Below the pieces are notes generated by a model. It worked only from the letters and a program-made list of their open reading frames with translations, made no database searches and had not been told where the DNA came from. 64,000 nt of DNA from Brevundimonas sp. (lineage in GTDB: Bacteria; Pseudomonadota; Alphaproteobacteria; Caulobacterales; Caulobacteraceae), in contig NZ_JACESA010000003.1 of the NCBI RefSeq assembly GCF_013912065.1, positions 124,001 to 188,000 on the forward strand. The letters are read 5' to 3'. The translations under genes and the position numbers were made by a program. This document shows, in pieces, positions 37,191 to 45,093 of the stretch (its first letter is position 1; every line of letters begins with the position of its first letter).

Positions 37191-37217
37191 GGCGTGAGGG
37201 CGGTACACCCTCACGCC
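37191..37217 (+). terminator. hairpin terminator after TonB receptor 3
   Basis: Perfect stem GGCGTGAGGG / CCCTCACGCC with a 7-base loop, 9 bases past the receptor stop. Only CTT follows, so the T run is weak. Confidence 0.55.
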
Positions 37218-37418
37218 CTTGCGGGATGGATACTGTCCGATTTGAAGAAGGCGACCTTGCTAGGCCCTGCTCGTACAGGATCGAGAACGTTCAAATCATC
37301 CCTCCGAACGCTGTCTTGGCCACCTTTGTGAGCTTGCTGCTGGGGCTCGGAACTTACCCTACCTTTGATTGTGGAGCTGCATTTAAGCCCGCTTGGCCAT
37401 GATCGAGGCCGCGCGCCA

Positions 37419-37826
37419 TCACGGTTCGGTCCAGCCGCGCACGCGCAAGTGAAGGTCTGATCGCGGGTTCTGGGTGAAGCCCAGCACCACGGCGGCCTTG
37501 CCGCCGGCGGGGACATAGTCGACCGTGACGGAGGCGGTCTCGCCGCCGGCCCGGCCTTCGATCTGAACGTCCGCCGCCGTTTCGCCGCCCGTGTTGCGGA
37601 CCTCGATCTCGGCCAGCCACTGGCCGTCCGCGGCGCGGACCTCGACGAGGCGGGGGCGGATGTCTGGGGGGCGGGTTTCGCCCAGGCCCTGGGACAGGAT
37701 GACGGCGAGACAGGTCAGCAGAAGCGCCAGACCCAGGCCGCCCATGATCCAGGCCAGGACGGGAGGTCCCGGCTCCGTGTCCGGCTTGGCCGATCCGGCG
37801 TTCTTCTTTTTCGGGGCGGCGGCCAT
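37419..37826 (-). CDS. TIGR02588 family protein
   Basis: 135 residues from ATG 37826. A Lys-rich N-terminus, one membrane helix (WIMGGLGLALLLTCLAVIL), then an exported beta-rich domain (WLAEIEVRNTGGETAADVQ, VDYVPAGGKAAVVLGF) like a small immunoglobulin-type fold. The match to TIGR02588 is by pattern and by its partner, the TIGR02587 protein, whose stop overlaps this start by one base. Function unknown. Confidence 0.8.
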   Translation of the reverse strand: MAAAPKKKNAGSAKPDTEPGPPVLAWIMGGLGLALLLTCLAVILSQGLGETRPPDIRPRLVEVRAADGQWLAEIEVRNTGGETAADVQIEGRAGGETASVTVDYVPAGGKAAVVLGFTQNPRSDLHLRVRGWTEP

Positions 37827-38647
37827 CAGACAAGCAACCGGGCGGCGGCGGCGCCGATCGCGCCGGGAAATCCGAGCACGACGATGGTCTTGGCCGTCTC
37901 GAAGACGCCGTGCCCGTCCAACGCCCCGAACAGCCACAGGACATAGACGCCGGTCAGCAGGACGAGGCCGTAGCCCGCCAGGGTGAAGTGGACGAAGGCG
38001 GTGAGGGGATGACCCTGTTCCTCCTGGCCCGCGAAGCCGACCAGATAGACGATGGCGTGCATCAGGCCGACGGACAGCAGCATCAGGCCGACCGCTGGCC
38101 ACGGCGCCAGACGATAGGCGATCAAGCGGGTCTCCTCGGTCGGAGCGATGTTCAGGGACAGGAAGAGGGCGCCGGCGACCATCAGAAACAGTTCACCGGA
38201 ATAGCGGCTCTCGGCCTTTTCGGCGTCGTTGCGGTCGGCGCCGAACTGGCGACGGGCCAACAGGGCGCCCATGGCGGCGGGGACCGCCTGCAGGACGATC
38301 TGGCCCGTCGCGGGCCGCAACGGGGCTTCGCCGTCGATCACGCCGATCAGGACCAGCAGAAATCCGGTGGTGACGAAGCCGACGGCCAGGGCGGCGAAGA
38401 CATCCACCAAGGCGTGGACAAGCCCCTGGCTGCGGCTGAACCCGGCGAAGACCGCGAGGCCGAGAAGCAGGGGCAGGCCGCTGAGCAGGAAGACGGCCAG
38501 GCGCACGGGATCGAGCGTCAGACCATAACGCCACATCTCCATCGTCATCAGCAGAGGAAGGCCGAACAGCAGCGCCCCGCCGAAGGCCCGACCGAGATCG
38601 CGCCGGTAGTGGGTCTCGCGTGCGGCTTCGAGCGCGTGCGTGGTCAT
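37826..38647 (-). CDS. TIGR02587 family membrane protein
   Basis: 273 residues with about seven hydrophobic segments, including GGALLFGLPLLMTMEMWRYG, LLMVAGALFLSLNIAPTEE and YGLVLLTGVYVLWLFGALDG. TIGR02587 proteins are found beside TIGR02588 proteins and cytochrome oxidase assembly genes, as here. Function unknown. Starts at ATG 38647, divergent from ctaG; the 114-bp gap between them holds both promoters. Confidence 0.82.
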   Translation of the reverse strand: MTTHALEAARETHYRRDLGRAFGGALLFGLPLLMTMEMWRYGLTLDPVRLAVFLLSGLPLLLGLAVFAGFSRSQGLVHALVDVFAALAVGFVTTGFLLVLIGVIDGEAPLRPATGQIVLQAVPAAMGALLARRQFGADRNDAEKAESRYSGELFLMVAGALFLSLNIAPTEETRLIAYRLAPWPAVGLMLLSVGLMHAIVYLVGFAGQEEQGHPLTAFVHFTLAGYGLVLLTGVYVLWLFGALDGHGVFETAKTIVVLGFPGAIGAAAARLLV

Positions 38648-38761
38648 GGGACGTCAACGCGGCACTCTAAAAACCGCTCCGCTTCCCAGGGGCTTGGGAT
38701 CGCGCGGAACCCTGGGGCGGGGCCGACTATTTATCTCCGATACCCTGGGGAGGTTGAGCCG

Positions 38762-39496
38762 ATGACCGCGAACACCGTCTGGATACCCTATTGCGGGGCC
38801 GCGCCCCTGGCGGGGGAGTGGCGCTGGAATCTGGATCCGGTCCTGATCGCCGTCTTGCTGGCGGCCTTGGCCCTGACCGTCTGGCGCACGTCCGGGCGTC
38901 CGCGCACCTTGGGTCTGGCGGCCGTCGGCGTACTGGTCGTGATCTTCATCTCCCCGCTCTGCGCCCTGAGTTCGGCCCTGTTCTCGGCCAGGACCGTCCA
39001 CCACGTCCTGCTGGTGACGGCGGTCGCGCCCCTGCTGGCCTGGGCCGGCCCCTTGCGTCGGGCGGGGCCGCTGGGCCTGGCGACGGCGGTTCAGGCGGTG
39101 GTGCTGTGGGGATGGCACGCGCCGACGGCCTATGCGGCGGCCCTGTCCCATGATGGAATCTACTGGCTGATGCAGATCAGCCTTCTGGCGACAGCCCTGT
39201 GGTTCTGGGCCGGGGTCCGGGCGGCCTCCCTGCCGTCGGCGGTGGGGCATCTGCTGATCGCCATGGTGGCCATGGGCCTGCTGGGCGCCCTGCTGACATT
39301 CGCCAACCAGGCGGTCTATGCGCCGCACCTGGCGACCACCCAGGCCTGGGGTCTGACGCCGCTGGAGGACCAGCAGACGGCCGGACTGATCATGTGGGCG
39401 CCGGCGGCGGCGGTCTATCTGGCGGCGGCCCTTCTGGTGCTGGGGAGATGGATCGGCGACGAGCGTCCGATGACCCCTGCGGACGTCCGCCCGTGA
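38762..39496 (+). CDS. ctaG: CtaG-type cytochrome c oxidase assembly protein
   Basis: 244-residue membrane protein of the CtaG_Cox11-unrelated caa3 assembly family (DUF1404-like). Six or seven helices, with YCGAAPLAGEWRWNLDPVLIA, HHVLLVTAVAPLLAWAGP, and YWLMQISLLATALWFW containing conserved Trp and His. It is thought to help copper or cofactor assembly of the oxidase. Its stop overlaps the GTG start of the next cytochrome gene. Confidence 0.88.
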   Translation: MTANTVWIPYCGAAPLAGEWRWNLDPVLIAVLLAALALTVWRTSGRPRTLGLAAVGVLVVIFISPLCALSSALFSARTVHHVLLVTAVAPLLAWAGPLRRAGPLGLATAVQAVVLWGWHAPTAYAAALSHDGIYWLMQISLLATALWFWAGVRAASLPSAVGHLLIAMVAMGLLGALLTFANQAVYAPHLATTQAWGLTPLEDQQTAGLIMWAPAAAVYLAAALLVLGRWIGDERPMTPADVRP

Positions 39497-40227
39497 TCGA
39501 TCGGCTGATCGGAAACATCCTGGAATGGGCCGCCGGGCACACGGATGAGGGCCGCTATTCCCCCGTCGCCATCCTGTTCCACTGGAGCATGGCCGGGCTG
39601 ATGATCTTCCAGCTGTTCTGGGGCTGGTGGATGGGGCGCCAGCCGGTCGGGGGCGGCAAGGTCGCGGCGCACGACCTGCATTATGCGATCGGGGTGCTGA
39701 TGCTGGTCCTGGCCATGGGGCGCGGCGCGTGGAAACTGTTGGCGCCGGGGCCGATCAACGACGCGGACAAGCCGGGCTGGGAAAGCACCGCCGCCAGCCT
39801 GACCCATTATCTGTTCTACATCTGCCTGTTCGGCCTGCCGCTGACCGGCTGGGCCATGATCTCGGCGACGGCGCGCGAGCAGGATCTGACGCTGCTGGGC
39901 CTCGCCGCCTGGCCCCTGATGCCGATGCAGGATCTGTCCAACGTCCAGCGCTGGCAGGTCGAGGCGGTGGCGGAGTGGATGCACTGGGGATTGGTGATCA
40001 CGCTTCTGGTGCTGATCCCGATCCATGTCGGGGCGGCGCTGAAGCACCAGATCATCGATCGGGACGACGTATTCCATGGGATGTTGCCGGTCGTGCCGCA
40101 GCTGTCGCGGCGGCGGACGCGCTGGCAACGTCGGTACCGGGCGATCGAGAAGCGGGTGCGTTCTGCAGCCAGACGGCTAGTTCCCGGATTTCTCCATCGG
40201 TCAGACCGGCGACGGCTTGGCTCATGA
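39493..40227 (+). CDS. cytochrome b561-type protein
   Basis: 244 residues from GTG 39493, overlapping the ctaG stop. Four helices with heme-ligand His in VAILFHWSMAGLMIF, AAHDLHYAIGVLML, WMHWGLVITLLVLIPIHVGAALKHQ. It probably carries electrons between quinol and the periplasm. The last about 35 residues are Arg-rich and overlap the convergent cytochrome c gene by 176 bp, so the true 3' end of one gene may be shorter than it appears. Confidence 0.85.
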   Translation: MIDRLIGNILEWAAGHTDEGRYSPVAILFHWSMAGLMIFQLFWGWWMGRQPVGGGKVAAHDLHYAIGVLMLVLAMGRGAWKLLAPGPINDADKPGWESTAASLTHYLFYICLFGLPLTGWAMISATAREQDLTLLGLAAWPLMPMQDLSNVQRWQVEAVAEWMHWGLVITLLVLIPIHVGAALKHQIIDRDDVFHGMLPVVPQLSRRRTRWQRRYRAIEKRVRSAARRLVPGFLHRSDRRRLGS

Positions 40228-40783
40228 CGTTGCGGGGATCGTTACGACGCTGGCCGCTCCGCCAAAGGTGCAACTGGTCGATTGTATAGGCGGCGGGCTG
40301 GCCCCAGATAGCGGGATTGCCCGTGCCCACGCCCTCGCCGGCGACGCCGTGGCATGAGGCGCAGGGGGCCACGCCGCGGCTGGGATCTCCCTCGAGATAA
40401 AGGCGCGGCGGCGACACCGATGTCACGGTCGGTCGCGGCGGAGCGGGCAGGGAGGCGTACCAGGCCGAGACCGCCCGGCGATCCCCGTCGTCGAGCCAGC
40501 GCGCCACCTCGGTCATCACCACGTTCTGGCGCACGTCGTTGGCGTAGTCCTCCATCTGTTTCTGCAGATAGCCCGAGTCCAGACCGGCCAGACGCGGCAC
40601 GCTGACGCCGTCGCCCCCGCCATCCAGACCGTGACAGGTGAAACAGGCGTTGGCTGGGCCGCCTTCGCCGCCGCTCATGGCGATGATCTGACCGGTGCGC
40701 GTGAAGGCCGCGCCGGTTTCATTGGTCGCGGGGGAGCAGCCGGCGGCTGCAAGCAACAACAGAGACGGGACCAGGGCGCGCAC
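40052..40783 (-). CDS. diheme c-type cytochrome, lipoprotein
   Basis: 243 residues taking GTG 40783 as start, because it gives a lipoprotein signal (RALVPSLLLLAAAGC). ATG 40894 is in frame but puts 52 residues before the lipobox Cys. Two heme-binding motifs, CFTCH and CASCH, each followed by a c-type fold with distal Met (QIIAMSGGEG region and NVMSQAVAGL). The 3' end overlaps the b561 gene. It is part of the oxidase cluster and probably carries electrons to it. Confidence 0.78.
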   Translation of the reverse strand: MRALVPSLLLLAAAGCSPATNETGAAFTRTGQIIAMSGGEGGPANACFTCHGLDGGGDGVSVPRLAGLDSGYLQKQMEDYANDVRQNVVMTEVARWLDDGDRRAVSAWYASLPAPPRPTVTSVSPPRLYLEGDPSRGVAPCASCHGVAGEGVGTGNPAIWGQPAAYTIDQLHLWRSGQRRNDPRNVMSQAVAGLTDGEIRELAVWLQNAPASRSPGTDVASASAAATAAARPATSHGIRRPDR

Positions 40784-40911
40784 GAATGACCAACACGGGC
40801 GGCTGGCTGCGGTTCCGCTTGGGGGTCGGGCCGGAACCTTGACCGGATCGGGGGGTTGAAACCCGGAACGAGGGGATCGATGGTGAAGCGGCAAGTCCAG
40901 CAGGGATCGGC

Positions 40912-41274
40912 GTGAGGTGGGGCCTATTGTCCCTCGCGGCGCTGCTGTGCGCCTGCTCTGACAAGAGCGATCCGTCGCGCACGATCGCGGGCGCGGACAA
41001 GGCGCGCGGCCTGTCCGTCATGCAGTCGGTCGGGTGCGCCTCCTGCCATGTCATTCCTGGCGTGGCCTGGCCCCAGGGCCGCGCCGGTCCATCCCTTGAA
41101 GGGTTCGCGCAGCGTTCGATGGTGGCGGGCCGGTTCCCGAACCGACCGGACATCCTCGTCGACTGGCTGATCGACGCGCCGTCGCTGGCGCCGACCACCG
41201 GCATGCCGGCCATGCCCCTGAGCCGGAGCGAGGCCAGGGACATAGCCGCCTATCTGTATGACCTCGATGACTAG
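40912..41274 (+). CDS. monoheme c-type cytochrome
   Basis: 120 residues from GTG 40912. A short signal ending near LAALLCAC suggests a lipoprotein. One heme motif CASCH and a distal Met in TTGMPAMPLSRSEA, and a final helix RDIAAYLYDL typical of class I cytochromes c. Its end overlaps the coxB start by 17 bp, so it is translated with the oxidase and may be its electron donor. Confidence 0.87.
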   Translation: MRWGLLSLAALLCACSDKSDPSRTIAGADKARGLSVMQSVGCASCHVIPGVAWPQGRAGPSLEGFAQRSMVAGRFPNRPDILVDWLIDAPSLAPTTGMPAMPLSRSEARDIAAYLYDLDD

Positions 41275-42226
41275 ATCCGCCGCCCCCGATGGAACGGCCT
41301 CCTGGCCGCCGCCCGCCCTGGACCCCGCAGGCCCGTTCGCGGAGCCTTTGCACACCCTGTCCTGGGTCTTGTTCGGCATGGGCCTGATCGTCACCCTGAT
41401 CGTCGTGGCGGCCCTGGCGGTCGCCCTGTTCGGTCCCCGGCGATGGCGCGACCGGCTGGGGGGACGCAAGTTGGTCTGGATCGGCGGTTTGGCCTTCCCG
41501 GTCGTGGTGCTGAGCGGACTGCTGATCTACGGCCTCGGCCTGACCAGCCACCTGACCCAGGAGCCCGAGCCGGGCGAGATGCGGATCCGGGTGACGGGCG
41601 AAATGTGGTGGTGGCGGGTCGCGTATCTGGACGGAGAAGGGCGCGAAGCCTTCCAGGACGCCAATGAACTTCATATCCCCACGGGCCAGCCGGTGGTGCT
41701 GGAACTGGACTCGGCGGATGTGATCCACAGCTTCTGGGTCCCGCGTCTGGCGGGCAAGGTGGACATGATCCCCGGACGGCGGAACCTGATGCGCATCCAG
41801 GCTGACGCTCCCGGGGCCTTCGGCGGCCAGTGCGCCGAATACTGCGGCGGTCCCCACGCCCTGATGGGGCTGGTGGTCGTGGCCCACGCGCCGGCGGACT
41901 ATCAGGCCTGGTTCGCGCGTCAGTCACAGCCCGCCGCAACGGTCGCCATTCCGATGCCGGGCATGCAGGTGTTCCAGCGGGCCGGATGCGGGGCCTGTCA
42001 CACGGTCGCGGGCACGGTGTTCAACGGACAAGCCGGGCCGGATCTCAGCCATGTGGGATCGCGCCGCACCCTCGGCGCCGGCATATTGCCGAACAATCAG
42101 GGGACGCTGGTCGGCTGGATTTCCGACAGTCAGGCGATCAAACCGGGTAATCGCATGCCCGCCTATCCGGTGCTGACCGGTCAGGAGTTGCGGGACGTCT
42201 CCGCCTGGCTCGAGAGCCTGAAGTGA
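41258..42226 (+). CDS. coxB: cytochrome c oxidase subunit II with fused heme c domain
   Basis: 322 residues. Two helices (about 30-55 and 72-95), then the CuA domain with VIHSFWVPRLAGKVDMIPGR and CAEYCGGPHALM (both CuA Cys, Glu, His and Met). The last about 95 residues form a cytochrome c domain with CGACH and Met in GNRMPAYP, as in caa3-type oxidases. Start ATG 41258 (ATG 41267 also possible). It accepts electrons from cytochrome c and passes them to heme a. Confidence 0.93.
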   Translation: MTSMTRSAAPDGTASWPPPALDPAGPFAEPLHTLSWVLFGMGLIVTLIVVAALAVALFGPRRWRDRLGGRKLVWIGGLAFPVVVLSGLLIYGLGLTSHLTQEPEPGEMRIRVTGEMWWWRVAYLDGEGREAFQDANELHIPTGQPVVLELDSADVIHSFWVPRLAGKVDMIPGRRNLMRIQADAPGAFGGQCAEYCGGPHALMGLVVVAHAPADYQAWFARQSQPAATVAIPMPGMQVFQRAGCGACHTVAGTVFNGQAGPDLSHVGSRRTLGAGILPNNQGTLVGWISDSQAIKPGNRMPAYPVLTGQELRDVSAWLESLK

Positions 42227-44760
42227 CCTCCGAAACCGGCTTCGACAGCAAGCAATACGAGCGGTTCCCGACCGCGGGCGAGCGTCCGGCCGAGGAGCTG
42301 AAAGAGCTCGAAGCCCTGTGGTGCGCGCCCAAGGGGTGGCAGTGGATCACGGCCATCAACAACAACTATATCGGCGTCTATTACGTCGGCGCCGCCATGC
42401 TGTTCTTCGTGCTGGCCGGGATCCTGGCCGTGCTGATCCGCACCCAGCTGGCCGTGCCGATGAGCGGCATCCTGCCGACCGAGACCTATAATCAGATCTT
42501 CACCGTGCACGGCACGATGATGATGTTCCTGTTCGCCGTGCCCGCGGTGGAAGCCCTGTCGGTGCTGTTGCTGCCCCAGATGCTGGGCGCGCGGGACCTG
42601 CCGTTCCCGCGCCTCTCGGCCTACGCCTTCTGGGCCTATCTGATCGGCGGTCTGGCCTTCTTCTGTTCGCTGTTCTTCGGCCTGGCCCCGAACGGCGGCT
42701 GGTTCATGTATCCGCCGCTGTCGTCCACCGCCTTTTCGCCGGGCATAAACGCGGACTTCTGGCTGCTGGGGATCGGTTTCATCGAGATTTCGGCCATCGC
42801 CGGGGCCATCGAGATCATCGTCGGCGTCCTGCGCAACCGCGCGCCGGGCATGACCCTGGCCCGGATGCCGGTCTTCGCCTGGGCCATGCTGATCTTCGCC
42901 GGGATGATCATCATCGCCTTCCCGTCGGTCATTCTGGCCACGACCCTGATGGAGCTGGAGCGCGTCTTCGGCTGGCCCTTCTTCGACCCGCTGAAGGGCG
43001 GCGACCCGATGCTGTGGCAGCATCTGTTCTGGTTCTTCGGCCACCCGGAGGTCTACATCATCTTCCTGCCGGCGGCGGGGGCCATGTCGACCATGATCCC
43101 CGGCATAGTTCGCGCCCCCCTGGTCGGACATACGGCGGTGATCCTGGCCATACTGGCGACCGGCTTCATCAGTTTCGGCGTGTGGGCCCACCACATGTTC
43201 ACGACCGGCATGCCGACCATCTCGACCAGCTATTTCTCGGCAGCCTCGATGGCGGTGTCGATTCCGGCGGGCATCCAGGTCTTCGCCTGGATCGCCACGA
43301 TAGCGGCGGGGCGGATGCGGTTCTCGGTGGCCGGCCTGTTCGTGCTGGGGGCCATCATCACCTTCACCATGGGCGGCCTGACAGGGGTCATGGTGGCCAT
43401 GGTTCCGTTCGACTGGCAGGTGCACGACACCTATTTCATCGTCGCCCACCTGCACTATGTGCTGATCGGCGGCATGGTCCTGCCCTTCTTCGCCGCCATC
43501 TACTACTGGCTGCCGATGTCCTCCAGCCGGGCGCTGAGCGAGCGGCTGGGGCGGTGGGTCTTCTGGCTGATCTTCTCCGGGGTCCACATCACCTTCCTGC
43601 CGATGCATTTCAGCGGCCTGATGGGCATGCCGCGTCGGGTCTTCACCTATCTGCCCGGCCGGGGGCTGGAACTGCCCAATCTGCTGTCGACGGTTGGGAC
43701 GGTGGTGGTCTCTGTCGGCGTCATCCTGTGGATCGTCGACATGGCGCGGAACTTCCGCCCTTTCGGGTCCGGAACCGCCGGCAATCCGCACGACGCGCCG
43801 GGGCTGGAGTGGTTGCCGACCGGCAATTATTCGGTGCGCTCGATCCCCGTGATCAGCAGCCTCTACCCGCTGTGGGAACAGAAGGCTCTGGCGCGCGACG
43901 TCGAGGCGGGCCGCTATATGCTGCCCGACGCCCCGACCCATGGCCGCGAAACCCTCGTCACCTCCACCCTGAACGCAGAACCCCAGTATCTTCAGCGAAT
44001 CCCCGTGCCTTCGCCCTGGCATGTCTGGGCGGCGGTGTTCACGGCCGGGTTTTTCCTGCTGCTGACCATCCAGGCCTATATGGCCTCGGCCATCAGCGGC
44101 GTGTTGGCGGTCTGGTGCGTGATGCGCTGGTGCTGGATGCTGGACCGACCCAGGATCGAGGACGAGGTCGATATCGGGGCCGGAATCCGCGTCCCCACCT
44201 ATGTCAGCGGCCCCTCCAGCCATGGCTGGTGGGCCATGGTCACCACCCTGATCGTCGCCGGCATGGTGCTGGCCATGGCGGCCTTCAGCTATGTCTTCCT
44301 GTGGAGCCGCAATCCCCAGGACTGGGTCGCCCCGCCGGGGATGGCGTCTCTGATCCTGGTCGTGGCCGGCTACGGGCTAGGGGCCGGCCTGGCCTGGGCC
44401 TCGTGCCGGGTGCTGGCGCTCGACCGTCCGCGCAGCCCGGTCATCTCCACGCTGCTGATGGTCCTGGCCGTCGCCTCGACGACAGCCGCCTGGGCGGTCG
44501 ATCTTCAGGCGTGGCGGGCGGGGCCTTTGCAGGCCTCGGCGACCGGCCAGGGGGCGACCGTCTTCTTCCTTCTGTCATGGCAGGGTTTCTTCGCCGCCAT
44601 TCTGGTGCTGATGGCCGTCTACGCCGTGCTGCGGTGGGCCTTCGGTCATGTGGAGGCGCGCCGTCCGTCCACCTTCCAGCTGATCGGCCTGTTCGTCGCC
44701 TATGCCGCGGGGCAGGGGGCGTTCATGAGCCTGCTCACCCAACTGTTCCCGGGAGGCTGA
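42223..44760 (+). CDS. coxA: cytochrome c oxidase subunit I fused to subunit III
   Basis: 845 residues from GTG 42223, overlapping the coxB stop. Residues about 1-540 are subunit I: HGTMMMF (heme a His), FWFFGHPEVY (CuB His274 and the cross-linked Tyr278), GVWAHHMF (CuB His pair) and DTYFIVAHLHYVLIGG (heme ligands). Residues about 595-845 contain helices with SHGWWAMV resembling subunit III. It reduces oxygen to water and pumps protons. No separate coxC follows, so the fusion supplies subunit III. Confidence 0.93.
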   Translation: MTSETGFDSKQYERFPTAGERPAEELKELEALWCAPKGWQWITAINNNYIGVYYVGAAMLFFVLAGILAVLIRTQLAVPMSGILPTETYNQIFTVHGTMMMFLFAVPAVEALSVLLLPQMLGARDLPFPRLSAYAFWAYLIGGLAFFCSLFFGLAPNGGWFMYPPLSSTAFSPGINADFWLLGIGFIEISAIAGAIEIIVGVLRNRAPGMTLARMPVFAWAMLIFAGMIIIAFPSVILATTLMELERVFGWPFFDPLKGGDPMLWQHLFWFFGHPEVYIIFLPAAGAMSTMIPGIVRAPLVGHTAVILAILATGFISFGVWAHHMFTTGMPTISTSYFSAASMAVSIPAGIQVFAWIATIAAGRMRFSVAGLFVLGAIITFTMGGLTGVMVAMVPFDWQVHDTYFIVAHLHYVLIGGMVLPFFAAIYYWLPMSSSRALSERLGRWVFWLIFSGVHITFLPMHFSGLMGMPRRVFTYLPGRGLELPNLLSTVGTVVVSVGVILWIVDMARNFRPFGSGTAGNPHDAPGLEWLPTGNYSVRSIPVISSLYPLWEQKALARDVEAGRYMLPDAPTHGRETLVTSTLNAEPQYLQRIPVPSPWHVWAAVFTAGFFLLLTIQAYMASAISGVLAVWCVMRWCWMLDRPRIEDEVDIGAGIRVPTYVSGPSSHGWWAMVTTLIVAGMVLAMAAFSYVFLWSRNPQDWVAPPGMASLILVVAGYGLGAGLAWASCRVLALDRPRSPVISTLLMVLAVASTTAAWAVDLQAWRAGPLQASATGQGATVFFLLSWQGFFAAILVLMAVYAVLRWAFGHVEARRPSTFQLIGLFVAYAAGQGAFMSLLTQLFPGG

Positions 44761-44761
44761 G

Positions 44762-45070
44762 ATGAGAACCTGGGCCTGGATGACCGGAGGGCTGATCCTG
44801 TGGGCCGCGCACTTCATGGGCCTCTACGCCCTGGCCAGCGCGGCCGACGTGGTCTCGACGGCCGACGATCCCGCCTGGCGGATGGGCGGTCTCGCCTTCA
44901 GCGTGGTCTGCGTCGCTCTGGCGGCCGTGCTGCTGCTCCTCGCCTTGAAACGCCTGTCCACGCGACGCGAGGCGGGCGGCGTATTCCGCGATCAACTCGC
45001 CGCCGCGAGCGCCGGTCTCGCCGGCCTCGCCATGGTCTGGCAGACCCTGCCGACCGTCCTCGGCTATTGA
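44762..45070 (+). CDS. small membrane protein of oxidase cluster
   Basis: 102 residues from ATG 44762, starting one base after the coxA stop. Three hydrophobic segments (about 8-28, 42-62 and 80-100). Position as last gene of the cluster suggests an oxidase accessory or subunit IV-like role. I do not recognise a named family. Confidence 0.72.
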   Translation: MRTWAWMTGGLILWAAHFMGLYALASAADVVSTADDPAWRMGGLAFSVVCVALAAVLLLLALKRLSTRREAGGVFRDQLAAASAGLAGLAMVWQTLPTVLGY

Positions 45071-45093
45071 TACAGAGGACGGCGGGGGCAGGC

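Noticed and set aside
42181-44223. Long open frame opposite coxA (680 codons), and a second one in another plus frame (43014-44765)
   Set aside because: coxA motifs are intact in its own frame; the others have the shadow composition of GC-rich DNA.
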